Below the pieces are notes generated by a model. That model did not search any database, was not told the DNA's origin, and worked only from the letters and a program-made list of their open reading frames with translations. From the NCBI GenBank assembly GCA_037045185.1, contig JBAOHQ010000008.1:124001-188000 (forward strand): 64,000 nucleotides of DNA, in the 5' to 3' direction. The stretch's first letter is position 1. The number at the start of each line of letters is the position of its first letter. The position numbers and the translations under genes were made by a program. Origin of the DNA: JAKOUY01 sp037045185 (GTDB taxonomy: Bacteria; Actinomycetota; Acidimicrobiia; Acidimicrobiales; Ilumatobacteraceae). Of the stretch, positions 16,318 to 25,465 are shown in pieces.

Positions 16318-17322
16318 GTGTTGGACACGCTGTCGGCCGCCCGGTCACGGGCGGCCGACATGCCGCGTTCCCGGCGAGTCCACGGCGCCGAGTTGGCCGG
16401 CCTCGTCGTGCTGGTCGTGGTGCCGTTGTTGGTCTCGGACGCGTTCGCCATCGACCGCTACGGGCGATACCTGCTGTACGCCGTGTTCGCCCTGTCCGTC
16501 GACCTGATCTGGGGGTTCGGCGGCGTGTTGACCTTCGGGCACGCCGCCTTCTTCGGCGCCGGCGGATATCTGGCGGCGATCTTCATGGAGCGCAGCGGCG
16601 GCTTCCTGCCGCTGTCGCTGTGGCCGGCGGTCGCCTTGGCGGTGGTCGTGGTGGCGGCGTTCGCCGCGGTCCTGGCGGCCCTGGCGTTCCGCGGGCCGTT
16701 CCCGATGCGCGGTGTCGAACTGGCCGTGATCACCCTCGCCGTTGCCTACCTGCTGGAGCAGTACGCCCGAGCGGGGGGCGAACTGACCGGCGGGCAGAAC
16801 GGGATCCTGATCGGTCCGCGGTTGACGGTGTTCGGGGTCACCGTGCACCGCGGCAAGAACTTCTACTGGTTCGCCGCCGCCGTGCTGGTGGTCGTGTACG
16901 TGGGCGTGCGCTGGTTCGTGTCGTCCAGGCCGGGGCGGGTGGTGAAGGGGATCCGTGACAACGAGGACCGCGTCACCATGCTCGGCTACCACGTACCGAA
17001 CGCCAAGATCGTCGTGTTCGTGGTGTCCGCCGCCGTGGCCGCCTTCGGCGGGGCGTTGCTGTACGTGCACGAGGGGATCGTCTCGCCGGCGGCCGTCGGC
17101 GTCGGTGCGTCCACCCAGGTGCTGCTGTGGGTGGCCCTCGGCGGGCGGGGGACGCTGATCGGGCCCATCGTCGGGACGGTGGTCCTGCAGCACCTCACGG
17201 CCACGCTCTCGGGAACCATGCTCGACACCTGGATCCTGGTGGTCGGCGCGGTGCTGATCCTGGTGGTGATGGTGTTCCCGGCCGGAGTCCTCGGCTGGCT
17301 GGACCGCGGGCCCACCCGGTGA
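16318..17322 (+). CDS. ABC transporter permease, LivM/UrtC type
   Basis: The 334-residue integral membrane protein has about nine hydrophobic segments and the family motif LIWGFGGVLTFGHAAFFGAGGY near residue 61 (quoted in part: GGVLTFGHAAFFGAGG). A cytoplasmic EAA-like loop, GIRDNEDRVTMLGY, lies near residue 211, and GGRGTLIGPIVGT near 276. The motif GVLTFGHA matches the urea-type UrtC subgroup. GTG 16318 lies 8 nt after the receptor stop. It pairs with the LivH-type permease at 18,826. Confidence 0.9.
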   Translation: MLDTLSAARSRAADMPRSRRVHGAELAGLVVLVVVPLLVSDAFAIDRYGRYLLYAVFALSVDLIWGFGGVLTFGHAAFFGAGGYLAAIFMERSGGFLPLSLWPAVALAVVVVAAFAAVLAALAFRGPFPMRGVELAVITLAVAYLLEQYARAGGELTGGQNGILIGPRLTVFGVTVHRGKNFYWFAAAVLVVVYVGVRWFVSSRPGRVVKGIRDNEDRVTMLGYHVPNAKIVVFVVSAAVAAFGGALLYVHEGIVSPAAVGVGASTQVLLWVALGGRGTLIGPIVGTVVLQHLTATLSGTMLDTWILVVGAVLILVVMVFPAGVLGWLDRGPTR

Positions 17323-17329
17323 GTCGGCC

Positions 17330-18133
17330 ATGACCGACGCCGCCGTGCCCGCGACCGCGACGAAGCGTGCCGACGCCGCGGTTCCTCCGGCGCCCGCCGA
17401 TTCCGGAACCGTCATCGTCGAGGCGACCGAGCTGGCCAAGTCGTTCGGCGGGTTCTACGCCGTCGTCGACGTGTCCTTCCAGCTGCGCACCGGCGAGGTC
17501 ACCGGGCTCGTCGGGTCCAACGGCGCGGGGAAGACGACGCTGCTGAACCTCCTGTACGGGCGGACACCACTCACCGCCGGCCGGCTGACCTTCGACGGCC
17601 GGGAGATCTCCCGGTTGGCCGCCCACGAGCGGGTTCGCCTCGGCCTCGGCATGGTCTTCCAGCACACCACCGTGTTCCCCACGCTCGGAGTGCGCGAGAA
17701 CCTGGTGCTCGGGGCGATGCGCAAGCGCCGCGGGCGCGATCCGTCGACGCCCGCCGACATCGACGAGATCCTCGGCCTGATCGGCCTCACCGACCAGCAG
17801 TACCGTCCGGCGGGCGAGTTGAGCCACGGCGAGCAGCAGTGGTTGGAGATCGCCATGGTCCTGCTGACCAAACCGTCGTTGCTGTTGCTCGACGAGCCGA
17901 CCTCGGGCATGACCAAGGCCGAGGCCCAGCGGATGGCCGAGCTGTGCCGCCGGCTGATCGACGAGCGGACCGTGCGGGCGGTGGTGGCGGTCGAGCACAA
18001 CATCGACTTCATCCGCCACGTGAGCAACCACGTGCTGGTCATGCATCGCGGCGAGATCATCGCCGCCGGGACCATCGACGAGGTCCAACACGACCCCGAC
18101 GTCCGTGACGCGTTCCTGGGGCCGCTGACGTGA
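17330..18133 (+). CDS. ABC transporter ATP-binding protein, LivG/UrtD type
   Basis: The 267-residue ATPase has Walker A GSNGAGKTT (about residues 63-71), signature LSHGEQQWLEIAM (family variant of LSGGQ, near 164) and Walker B LLLLDEPTSG (near 184). H-loop VAVEHN follows near 219. The Q-loop region MVFQHTTVFPTLGVRENL is typical. The first 25 residues are an extra Ala/Pro-rich leader; the conserved part starts at VEATELAKSFGG. It ends overlapping the next gene (GTGA), so expression of the two ATPases is probably coupled. Confidence 0.92.
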   Translation: MTDAAVPATATKRADAAVPPAPADSGTVIVEATELAKSFGGFYAVVDVSFQLRTGEVTGLVGSNGAGKTTLLNLLYGRTPLTAGRLTFDGREISRLAAHERVRLGLGMVFQHTTVFPTLGVRENLVLGAMRKRRGRDPSTPADIDEILGLIGLTDQQYRPAGELSHGEQQWLEIAMVLLTKPSLLLLDEPTSGMTKAEAQRMAELCRRLIDERTVRAVVAVEHNIDFIRHVSNHVLVMHRGEIIAAGTIDEVQHDPDVRDAFLGPLT

Positions 18134-18829
18134 GCGATCCGATTCTCGCCGTGCGTGACCTGCGCGCCCGCTACGGATCGACGGTGGTGATCCCGGGCAT
18201 CGACCTGACGGTGGAGCGTGGCGAGGTCCTGACCCTGCTCGGGCTGAATGGGGCGGGCAAGACGACCCTGCTCAAGTCCATTGCCGGCCTGCTCCGCCAT
18301 GACGGGACGGTCACCTTCGCCGGCCGGGACATCAGCCGCTGGCAGGGCAACCAGATCAACCGTGCCGGGTTGGTCTACGTGCCGCAGATCAACGGCGTGT
18401 ACGCCGGGATCACCGTGGGCGACCACCTGCGCATCGCCCGCCACTTCCGTGAGGATCGCCGCGAGTTGCAGGACGAGTTCCTCGACTGGTTCCCGGTGCT
18501 GAAGGAGCGCTTCCGCCAGGACGCCCAGACGCTGAGCGGCGGCCAGCGCAAGATGCTCGGTTTCGTGATGGCGCTGTCCAGCGAGCCGGCCCTCGTCCTG
18601 CTCGACGAGCCGACCGAGGGCGTCGCCCCGGTGGTGCGCCTGCAACTGGTCGAGGCCCTGGCCAAGATCACCCAGCGGACGTCGGTCGTGCTGGTGGAGC
18701 AGAACCTGGCGACCGCGCGTGGCGATCGGCGGGCGGTGCCACGTGGTCGAGCGCGGGACCATCGTCGAGTCCGGCCAGATCCGTGACCTGGCAGCGGACG
18801 GGACCATCGAGCGGCGGTTGACGGTATGA
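18130..18829 (+). CDS. ABC transporter ATP-binding protein, LivF/UrtE type (one frame break)
   Basis: Walker A is GLNGAGKTT near residue 38, the signature is LSGGQRKMLGF near 137, and Walker B is LVLLDEPTEG near 157, all typical of the second ATPase of branched-chain and urea transporters. An extra base in CGTG near 18719 breaks the frame after VEQNLATA. The repaired end is LAIGGRCHVVERGTIVESG and then ERRLTV with TGA at 18827, overlapping the ATG of the next permease. Repaired length is about 232 residues, normal for LivF. Confidence 0.9.
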
Positions 18830-19698
18830 GCCTGGCGACCCTGCTCCCGGTGGACTCGTTCAACGTCGTCGCCCTCATCGCCACCATGCTCCTGGCCGCG
18901 CTCGGCCTGCACTTCAGCCTCGGCCTGGTCGGCGTGGTGAACATGGTCCACGGCGAGTTCATGCTGGTCGGCGCGTACACCGCCTACCAGGTGCAGACGG
19001 TATGGGGCAGCCCGACCTGGGGGTTCGTGCTGGCCCCGGTCATCGCTGCGGCCGTCGGCGGCGTGGCCGAGGTGGTCCTGATCCGCCGCCTGTACCGCCG
19101 CCCGCTCGACACCCTGCTGGTGACCTTCGGCCTGTCGCTCTTGATCCGCCAGGGTGTGCAGCTCTACTTCTCGCCGAATCCCAAACGAGTGCGTGATCCC
19201 ATCGGCGGCGCGGCACACGTCTTCGGCTACAACGTCCCGTGGTGGCGCCTGGCGATCACGATCGCCGCCGTCGTCGTGGTGCTGGCCTGGGCGCTGGTCG
19301 ACCGGACGTCGGTGGGTGTGCGCTGGAAGGCCGCGGTGGTCAACCCCGAACTCGCCGAGTCCATGGGCTACAGCGTGCGCCGGGCGCGGACCTCGCTGTT
19401 CGTCATCGGCTGCGGCGTCGCTGGCCTGGCCGGCGCCCTGCTGGCCCCGCTGAACTCGCTGAGCCCGCAGTACGGGCTGCGCTTCCTGGTGAACTCGTTC
19501 CTCGTCGTCATCCTCGGCCGTCCCGGCTCGCTGAAGGGCCTGGTGATCGCCGCGGCGGTGCTCGGAGGGTCACTGGGGATCATGCAGTTCCACATCTCCA
19601 CCGTGTACGCCCAGATGCTGATGTTGCTCATCGCCGTGGTGGCAGCCCGGCTCCGTCCGATGGTGATGGCCCACGCCGGCGCATCACGTGGTCACTGA
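18826..19698 (+). CDS. ABC transporter permease, LivH/UrtB type
   Basis: The 290-residue membrane protein has about eight hydrophobic segments. Family motifs are LGLVGVVNMVHGEFMLVGAY near residue 30, TFGLSLLIRQGVQLYF near 100, and FLVVILGRPGSLKGLVIAA near 225. ATG 18826 overlaps the stop of the upstream ATPase. The gene order receptor, LivM, LivG, LivF, LivH differs from the common livJHMGF or urtABCDE order, with the LivH permease last. A large inverted repeat covers its stop codon. Confidence 0.92.
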   Translation: MSLATLLPVDSFNVVALIATMLLAALGLHFSLGLVGVVNMVHGEFMLVGAYTAYQVQTVWGSPTWGFVLAPVIAAAVGGVAEVVLIRRLYRRPLDTLLVTFGLSLLIRQGVQLYFSPNPKRVRDPIGGAAHVFGYNVPWWRLAITIAAVVVVLAWALVDRTSVGVRWKAAVVNPELAESMGYSVRRARTSLFVIGCGVAGLAGALLAPLNSLSPQYGLRFLVNSFLVVILGRPGSLKGLVIAAAVLGGSLGIMQFHISTVYAQMLMLLIAVVAARLRPMVMAHAGASRGH

Positions 19699-19731
19699 AT
19701 GTCTCGTCAGCCGAGATTTTCGGTGACCACG
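19687..19731. terminator. Large hairpin between convergent livH-type gene and pncA
   Basis: CGTGGTCACTGAA (19687-19699) pairs with TTCGGTGACCACG (19719-19731) with one mismatch. The inside also pairs, TCTCG (19702-19706) with CGAGA (19712-19716), leaving a 5-nt loop. The stem reaches 20 positions with three mismatches. It spans the livH stop and sits 22 bp before the pncA stop, so it is well placed as a two-way terminator. There is no strong U-tract. Confidence 0.65.
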
Positions 19732-19752
19732 GGATGGTCGGTGGGCGTGGGG

Positions 19753-20343
19753 TCAGGCGTCGGCGAGGTCGGTGACGATGTCCACGCCGGCGGAGGACAT
19801 CTCCTCCAGCGCTGCCTGGGTGGTGTCGGGGGCCACACCGGCGCACAGTGGCAGCAGGACGCGAACGCCGAAACCTTCCCGCCGGCCGTCCAACGCCGTG
19901 GCCCGGTCGCAGTGATCGGTGGCCAGCCCGACCACGTCGATGCTGGTGACGTCGTGGCGGCGGAGCACCTCGGCCAGCGTGGCGCCGTCGTCGGTGTGGC
20001 CCTCGAAGCCGCTGTAGGCCGCGGTGACCTGGCCCTTGGACACCACGTAGTCCACCGCCCCGGCAAAGTCCACCACCTGGTCCAGCGCCGGGTGGAAGCG
20101 GGCGCCGTCGCTGTCCGCCACGCAATGCGCCGGCCAGGTCGAGCGGTAGTCGGGCTCGGCAGCGAAGTGACCCTCGGGATCGATGTGCCAATCCCGGGTG
20201 GCCACGACCACGTCGTAGCTGGATTGGCGCTCGGCCAGGTAGCCGGAGATCCCGGCCGCGACACGGCCTCCGCCCTCCACCGCCAGCGACCCCCCTTCGC
20301 AGAAGTCGTTCTGTACGTCGACGATAACCAGGGCGCGTCCCAT
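19753..20343 (-). CDS. pncA: Nicotinamidase (pyrazinamidase)
   Basis: PncA hydrolyses nicotinamide to nicotinate and ammonia. The 196-residue product has the catalytic triad Asp9 (VDVQNDF), Lys103 (VSKGQ) and Cys145 (GLATDHCDRATA). The metal ligands Asp51, His53, His59 and His73 follow the spacing of mycobacterial PncA (49/51/57/71). Start is ATG 20343, which gives a normal N-terminus and has a leaderless -10 box 6 nt upstream. It is the only minus-strand gene of the island, placed between the transporter and the molybdenum hydroxylase. It would feed nicotinate into that pathway or into NAD salvage. Confidence 0.92.
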   Translation of the reverse strand: MGRALVIVDVQNDFCEGGSLAVEGGGRVAAGISGYLAERQSSYDVVVATRDWHIDPEGHFAAEPDYRSTWPAHCVADSDGARFHPALDQVVDFAGAVDYVVSKGQVTAAYSGFEGHTDDGATLAEVLRRHDVTSIDVVGLATDHCDRATALDGRREGFGVRVLLPLCAGVAPDTTQAALEEMSSAGVDIVTDLADA

Positions 20344-20349
20344 GGGCGG

Positions 20350-20355
20350 AGAGTA
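20350..20355 (-). promoter_or_regulatory. -10 element (leaderless promoter) of pncA
   Basis: On the minus strand TACTCT ends 6 nt before the ATG at 20343. No Shine-Dalgarno sequence is present, and the spacing supports this start over longer upstream frames. Confidence 0.5.
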
Positions 20356-20375
20356 ACGCGTCAGGGCTGGCGCCG

Positions 20376-21257
20376 ATGAGGGCGTCGACGTTCCTGCGCC
20401 CCGGCTCGCTGGAGGGCGTGTTCGAGGCGATGGCCGGTGGCGCACTGGTGATGGCCGGTGGTACCGACGTGTATCCCACGGTGGTGGGGCGAGACGTGCC
20501 CGCTGACGTCGTGGACATCACCGGCGTTGCCGAGTTGGCCGGACTGGGCCAGGTGGACGAGGGCGGTCGGCGCTGGTGGCGGATCGGCGCCACGGCCACC
20601 TGGGCCGAGGTTGCCAGGGCCACGATGGGTCCCGGGTACCGCGCCCTGCAGGAGGCGGCGCGCCAGGTGGGCGCGGTCCAGGTCCAGCAGGTGGCCACCG
20701 TGGCCGGCAACCTGTGCACCGCCTCGCCAGCTGGGGACGGCATCCCCGTGCTCATGGCCCTCGACGGTGAGGTGGAACTGCGCAGCGCGCAGGCCAGCCG
20801 GCGGCGCCCCGTGGCCCAGTTCGTCACCGGCTACCGGGCCACCGCCCTGGCGCCCGGCGAACTGGTGACGGCCGTCTGGCTGCCCGAGCCCGACGGTGAT
20901 CGACGCTCGGCGTTCGTCAAGTTCGCCTCCCGCTCGTCGCTGGTGATCTCGCTGGCCATGGTGGCCGCCGCGGTAGTGCGTGACCCCGCGGGAGCGGTCA
21001 CGTCGGTGAGCGTGGCCGTCGGGGCCTGCTCGCCCGTCGCCGTGCGGCTGAATGCGCTGGAGCGCGACGTGGTGGCCGGGTGGGACGGGAGGGTGACTGC
21101 CGTACACCTCGGCGGGTTGAGCCCGATCGACGACATCCGCTGCTCGGCCGCCTACCGGATGCGGGTCCTCCCCGAACTGATCCGCCGGGCGCTCCACGGC
21201 TGCGGGGTGGCGCCGGGAGTGGCGCCGGGATGGGCGCCGGGATGGGCGCCGGGATGA
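20376..21257 (+). CDS. Molybdenum hydroxylase FAD-binding subunit (CoxM/NdhF type)
   Basis: This subunit passes electrons from the FeS clusters of a xanthine-dehydrogenase-family enzyme to FAD. The 293-residue product has the FAD-binding motifs MAGGTDVYP (near residue 26) and QQVATVAGNLCTASPAGDG (near 105), and the C-terminal CO-dehydrogenase flavoprotein domain. The last 17 residues are GVAPGVAPGWAPGWAPG, encoded by a 12-bp tandem array that crosses into the next gene. Its stop overlaps the ATG of the FeS-Mo subunit. In this island the enzyme is the obvious candidate for hydroxylating nicotinate to 6-hydroxynicotinate. Confidence 0.9.
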   Translation: MRASTFLRPGSLEGVFEAMAGGALVMAGGTDVYPTVVGRDVPADVVDITGVAELAGLGQVDEGGRRWWRIGATATWAEVARATMGPGYRALQEAARQVGAVQVQQVATVAGNLCTASPAGDGIPVLMALDGEVELRSAQASRRRPVAQFVTGYRATALAPGELVTAVWLPEPDGDRRSAFVKFASRSSLVISLAMVAAAVVRDPAGAVTSVSVAVGACSPVAVRLNALERDVVAGWDGRVTAVHLGGLSPIDDIRCSAAYRMRVLPELIRRALHGCGVAPGVAPGWAPGWAPG

Positions 21258-21266
21258 GCGCCGGGA
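21207..21266 (+). repeat. Five 12-bp tandem repeats across the FAD-subunit / FeS-Mo-subunit junction
   Basis: Units of (G/T)(T/G)GGCGCCGGGA type start at 21207, 21219, 21231, 21243 and 21255. The first four encode VAPG/WAPG at the end of the FAD subunit. In another frame they give ATG-starting codons (MGAGMGAGMSAGMGEV), so several alternative starts precede the conserved part of the next protein. Confidence 0.9.
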
Positions 21267-24017
21267 TGGGCGAGGTCCGGGTCACCGTCAACGGGCAGGC
21301 GCGCACCGTCGCACCGTCGGCGCGGCGGCTGTCGGCGTGGCTGCGCGACGACCTCGGCCTGACCGGGACGAAGGTGGGCTGCGACGCGGGCGACTGCGGG
21401 GCCTGCACCGTGCTGGTCAACGGAGCACCGGTGTGCGCATGCATGGTGCCCGTCGGCCGCCTCGACGGTGCGCAGGTCGTCACGGTGGAGCATCTCGCCA
21501 CGCTCCCCGGCGGTCCGGCGCTGCAGCGCTCGTTCGCCCGCCACGGCGCGGCGCAGTGCGGGTTCTGCACCCCTGGCATGTTGACCAGCGCCTACCGACT
21601 GCTGTCCGAGATCCCCCATCCCAGCGTGGAGCAGGTTCAGGAGGCGCTGGCCGGTGTGCTGTGCCGCTGCACCGGGTACCGCTCGATCATCGCCGCCGTC
21701 GTGGCGGCCAACGACGAGCCCGACGCCGGGGACTCCTGGGACTCCGGGGACCTCGTGGCGCCGCCGCCGGCCAAGACCGTCGGGGCCCGGCTCATCCGGG
21801 TGGACGCCACGGAGAAGGTCACCGGGACCGACCGGTTCGGCGACGACGGCATCCCGCCCGAGGCGCTGACCGTCACGGTGATCCGCTCGCCGTTCCACCG
21901 GGCGGGCTTCCGTCTCGGCGATCTCGCCGCGTGGGCGGCCGACGTGGCCGACGTGATCGACGCGGTCGACGCGGTCGACGTGATCGACGTGATCACCGCC
22001 GCCGACGTGCCGGGCCGCAACGCCTTCGGGGTCATCCCCGCCTTCGTCGACCAGCCGGTCTTCGCCGTGGGCGAGACTCGCCACCTGGGGGAGGCGATCG
22101 CCGCGGTCGTCAGCCGCGGCCCGCTGCCCGACGCGGCGCTGGCCTCGTTCCCGGTGACCTGGGACGAGCGGCCCGCGTTGGGCGAGGTGGCCGAGGCCGA
22201 GGCCCCCGGCGCGCCGCTGGTCCACGCCGATCGCCCCGGCAACGTGCTGGTCCGCGGCCTGGTGCAGCGCGGTGACGTCGACGCCGCGCTGGCCGGCGCC
22301 GCTGCGGTGGTGGACGAGACGTTCACGACTCCCTTCGTCGAACACGCCTACCTGGAGCCGGAGGCCGGGTGGGCGTGGATGGACGGCGACTGTGTCGTGG
22401 TCCAGGCCTGCACCCAGGCCCCGCAGATGGACCGCGAGGAACTGATGGCGATCCTCGACCTGCCTGCCTCACGCGTCCGGATCATCCCCACCGCGGTCGG
22501 CGGCGGGTTCGGCAGCAAGCTGGACCTGTCCGTGCAACCCTTCGTGGCCCTGGCGGCGCTGCGCTGTGGCCAGCCGGCGCGGCTGCGCTACACCCGCCCG
22601 GAGTCGATCCGCACGACGACCAAACGCCATCCGTCCACCATCACCGTCGCTGCCGGAGTCGATGCCCACGGCGGGCTCGTGGGCGTCCGCCTGGACGCGG
22701 CGTTCAACACCGGGGCCTACGCCTCATGGGGCCCGACGGTGGCCAACCGTGTGCCCGTGCACGGATCCGGCCCGTACCTGGTGGCGAACTACCGAGCGCG
22801 CACCCGGGCCATCCACACCCACCGGGCGCCGGCCGGGGCCTTCCGCGGCTTCGGCGTCCCCCAGGCGGCCATCGCCCAGGAGTGCGTGTTCGACCTGCTC
22901 GCCGATCGGGCTGGGATCGACCCCCTGCAGTTCCGCATCCGCCACGCCCTGCGTGCCGGGCAGCACACGGTCACCGGGCAGGTGTTCGAGCGCGGCGTGG
23001 GGATCGTGGAGTGCCTCGAGGCGCTCGAGCCGTACTGGGTCGCGGCCCGGGCCCGCTCGGGCGGCAGCGGACCGCTGCGCCGCGGCGCGGGTGTCGCGGC
23101 CATCTGGTACGGCTGCGGGAACACGGCGCTGCCGAACCCGTCGACGATCCTGTGCGGGGTCACCACCGACGGGCGCTACGTGCTGCACCAGGGCGCGGTG
23201 GACATCGGGCAGGGCTCGAACACCGTGATGGCCCAGATCTTCGCCCAGTCGCTCGGGGTGCCCGTCGGCGCCGTGGTGCTGGTAGGGGCCGACACGGCGA
23301 TCACCCCTGACGCCGGCAAGACCTCGGCGTCGCGCCAGACCTTCGTCACCGGAAACGCCGTCCACCACGCCGCGTTGGCCCTGCGCGCCAAGCTGGCGGA
23401 GATCGCCGGGTGCCCGGCCGACGACCTCACCCTGCCGGTCGAGCGCGCCGGCGTCGCCGCGCTCGTGGGTGCTGCGCCGCCCGACCAGCACGGCTACGCG
23501 GTGTCGGCGATGGCCACCTACGACCCGCCGACGGTGGCGCTCGACGCCGACGGCCAGGGCGAGCCGTACGCCGTCTACGGCTACGGTGCGCAGATGGTGG
23601 AGCTCACCGTCGACACGACAACGGGGCGCGTCGTCCTGGATCGCATCGTCGCCGCCTACGACGTGGGCAAGGCGGTCAACCCGACGCTCGTCGAGGGCCA
23701 GATCGAGGGCGGTATCGCCCAGGGCATCGGCCTGGCGCTGCTGGAGGAGTACGTGCCCGGTCGCAACGACAACCTCCACGACTACCTGATCCCCACGATC
23801 GGCGACGTCCCCCCGATCACCTCGATCCTCATCGAGTCCGGCGACCCGCACGGGGCCTTCGGCCTCAAGGGCGTGGGCGAGCACACCCTGATCGCCACCG
23901 CGCCGGCCATCGTCAACGCCATCCGCGACGCCACCGGCGCGCTCGGTGCGCACCCTGCCGGCCACCCCCGAGCGGGTCCTGGCGGCCATCGACGACCATC
24001 ACGGGAGGCAGCGATGA
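21254..24017 (+). CDS. Molybdenum hydroxylase, fused [2Fe-2S] and molybdopterin subunits (one frame break)
   Basis: Residues 1-155 are the two-cluster FeS domain: Cys43, Cys48, Cys51 and Cys63, then CGFC (Cys102/105) and CRCTGY (Cys137/139). From residue 180 the molybdopterin subunit begins (RVDATEKVTGTDRFGDDG). It has VGGGFGSKLDL, HRAPAGAFRGFGVPQ, DIGQGSNTVMAQI and the catalytic Glu in LKGVGEHTLIATAP. Both parts are normally separate chains. An extra base near 23940 throws the frame off after DATGA; the repaired end is RTLPATPERVLAAIDDHHG with TGA at 24015, overlapping the next ATG. Substrate by context is nicotinate; other N-heterocycles are possible. Confidence 0.9.
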
Positions 24018-25465
24018 GCAGCATCCGCCCCGACGACATCCCCAACACGACCCCGGACACCGCCGATCTCGGCCAGCCGGGGACGGACAAGGTGCGCTGC
24101 GAGGCCTGCCCGATCCGCTGCTTCATCCGCCCGGGGATGACCGGGTCGTGTGATCGCTACGGCAACGTCGACGGTGTCCTGACCCGGATGGACCCGGTGA
24201 CCGTGCTGGAGCGGGCCGTCGCCCGCGGTGACGAGATCGTCGAGTTCGCCCAGGTCCGCCTGATCGGCAGCGGGGCCGGTACCACCTACCCCGACTACAA
24301 GCCGGCCCCGTTCATCGTCTCGGCCGACGTCGACGGTGTCGACACCGTCACCGTGGTGACCGAGGGGATCTTCTCCTACTGCGGTGTCAAGGTGAAGATC
24401 GACACCGACCGCCATCTGGGCGACGAGACGGCCACCGTGTTGTACGAGGGCCAGCCCGTTGGCCATGTGGGCACCGCCGAGTACGGCTCGCAGATGCTCT
24501 CCCTCGGCGGGGTCCACCACCTCACCGGGCTCACCAAGCACGCCGGGCTGGCCACGATGCGCGCCCTGGAGGTGCTCTGCGAGAAGCAGGCCGTGGAACT
24601 GCAGATCGACGGCGGCGCCCACGTCGTGGTCCAAGCCGGCAGGCCCCCGGTGGTGAACGGGGTGGCCGAGCAGCGGATGCGCGTCGGCTGCGGGTCGGCG
24701 ACCGTGGGCATGTTCGCCGGGCAATGGCACCGCGTCGTCGACGAGGTCGTGGTGGTCGACGAACACATCACCGGCGTGCTGTCCGAGCACCAGGCCGGGG
24801 CGGTGCTGGGCATGCGCCCCACCGGGATCAAGATCCGCGGCCGGCGCTCCACCCCCGGGCGGATCTTCAACGTGGCCGAGTCGGGCACCGGCTGGGGCGG
24901 CACGACGATCGCCGATCCGGCGGAGATCCTCCTGCCGTTCGACCCCAGGGTTGCCTGGCCCGGACTGCGCCTGCTGATGACCAGCACCACCGGGGAGTCG
25001 TGGGCCTACTACGTGCTGGACGACGAGTTGCGTCCGGTGCTCACCGAGTGTCCCGACGACCTCCTGCCCACGGTCCGCCAGATCGGCCTGAACTGCGAGC
25101 CGTCGGTGTGCAGCGTGGTGTTCATGGCAGGCGCCGGAGGCAGCCTGCGCGCCGGCGCCACCACCGCGCCGATCGCCCTGACCCGCTCGATCCATGCCGG
25201 GGAGACCCGGGTGACCATCGGCGGGGCGCCGGTGTACCTGTGGCCGGGCGGCGGGATCACGGTGATGGTGGACGTGGAACGGGTCCCGCCCGGGTCGTTC
25301 GGCCACGTGCCCACCCCGGCGATCGTCGCCCCAGTGGAGTTCACGGTGCCCCGCCACCTGTACGTGGCGATGGGGGGCCATGCCGCGTCGATCCGCTCGC
25401 TGGACGAGGTGCTGGCCGGTGAGCGCATCCGCCGCCTGGCCGAGCAGCCCTCGTACGGCGGATGA
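24014..25465 (+). CDS. 6-hydroxynicotinate reductase-like iron-sulfur protein
   Basis: The 483-residue protein carries a ferredoxin-like cluster motif CEACPIRCFIRPGMTGSC (Cys29, 32, 36, 46) near its N-terminus. A large domain follows with VVTEGIFSYCGVKVKIDTD near residue 115 and GVLSEHQAGAVLG near 254. This architecture matches proteins annotated as 6-hydroxynicotinate reductase, known from Eubacterium barkeri, which reduces 6-hydroxynicotinate to 1,4,5,6-tetrahydro-6-oxonicotinate with ferredoxin. ATG 24014 overlaps the repaired stop of the molybdenum subunit. As printed, the two genes read as one frame, which is an indel artefact. I know of few studied homologues in aerobic actinobacteria. 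Confidence 0.75.
   Translation: MSSIRPDDIPNTTPDTADLGQPGTDKVRCEACPIRCFIRPGMTGSCDRYGNVDGVLTRMDPVTVLERAVARGDEIVEFAQVRLIGSGAGTTYPDYKPAPFIVSADVDGVDTVTVVTEGIFSYCGVKVKIDTDRHLGDETATVLYEGQPVGHVGTAEYGSQMLSLGGVHHLTGLTKHAGLATMRALEVLCEKQAVELQIDGGAHVVVQAGRPPVVNGVAEQRMRVGCGSATVGMFAGQWHRVVDEVVVVDEHITGVLSEHQAGAVLGMRPTGIKIRGRRSTPGRIFNVAESGTGWGGTTIADPAEILLPFDPRVAWPGLRLLMTSTTGESWAYYVLDDELRPVLTECPDDLLPTVRQIGLNCEPSVCSVVFMAGAGGSLRAGATTAPIALTRSIHAGETRVTIGGAPVYLWPGGGITVMVDVERVPPGSFGHVPTPAIVAPVEFTVPRHLYVAMGGHAASIRSLDEVLAGERIRRLAEQPSYGG

Noticed and set aside
21955..22005. Short Asp/Val-rich repeats (VIDAVDAVDVIDV) in the molybdenum subunit as a mobile or CRISPR-like repeat
   Set aside because: They are codon-level low complexity inside a conserved protein region, with no spacers and no neighbouring cas genes.
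21080..25465. A single giant FeS-Mo-reductase enzyme
   Set aside because: The molybdenum subunit's true end and an ATGA overlap are visible in the neighbouring frame, so the fusion is caused by one extra base.
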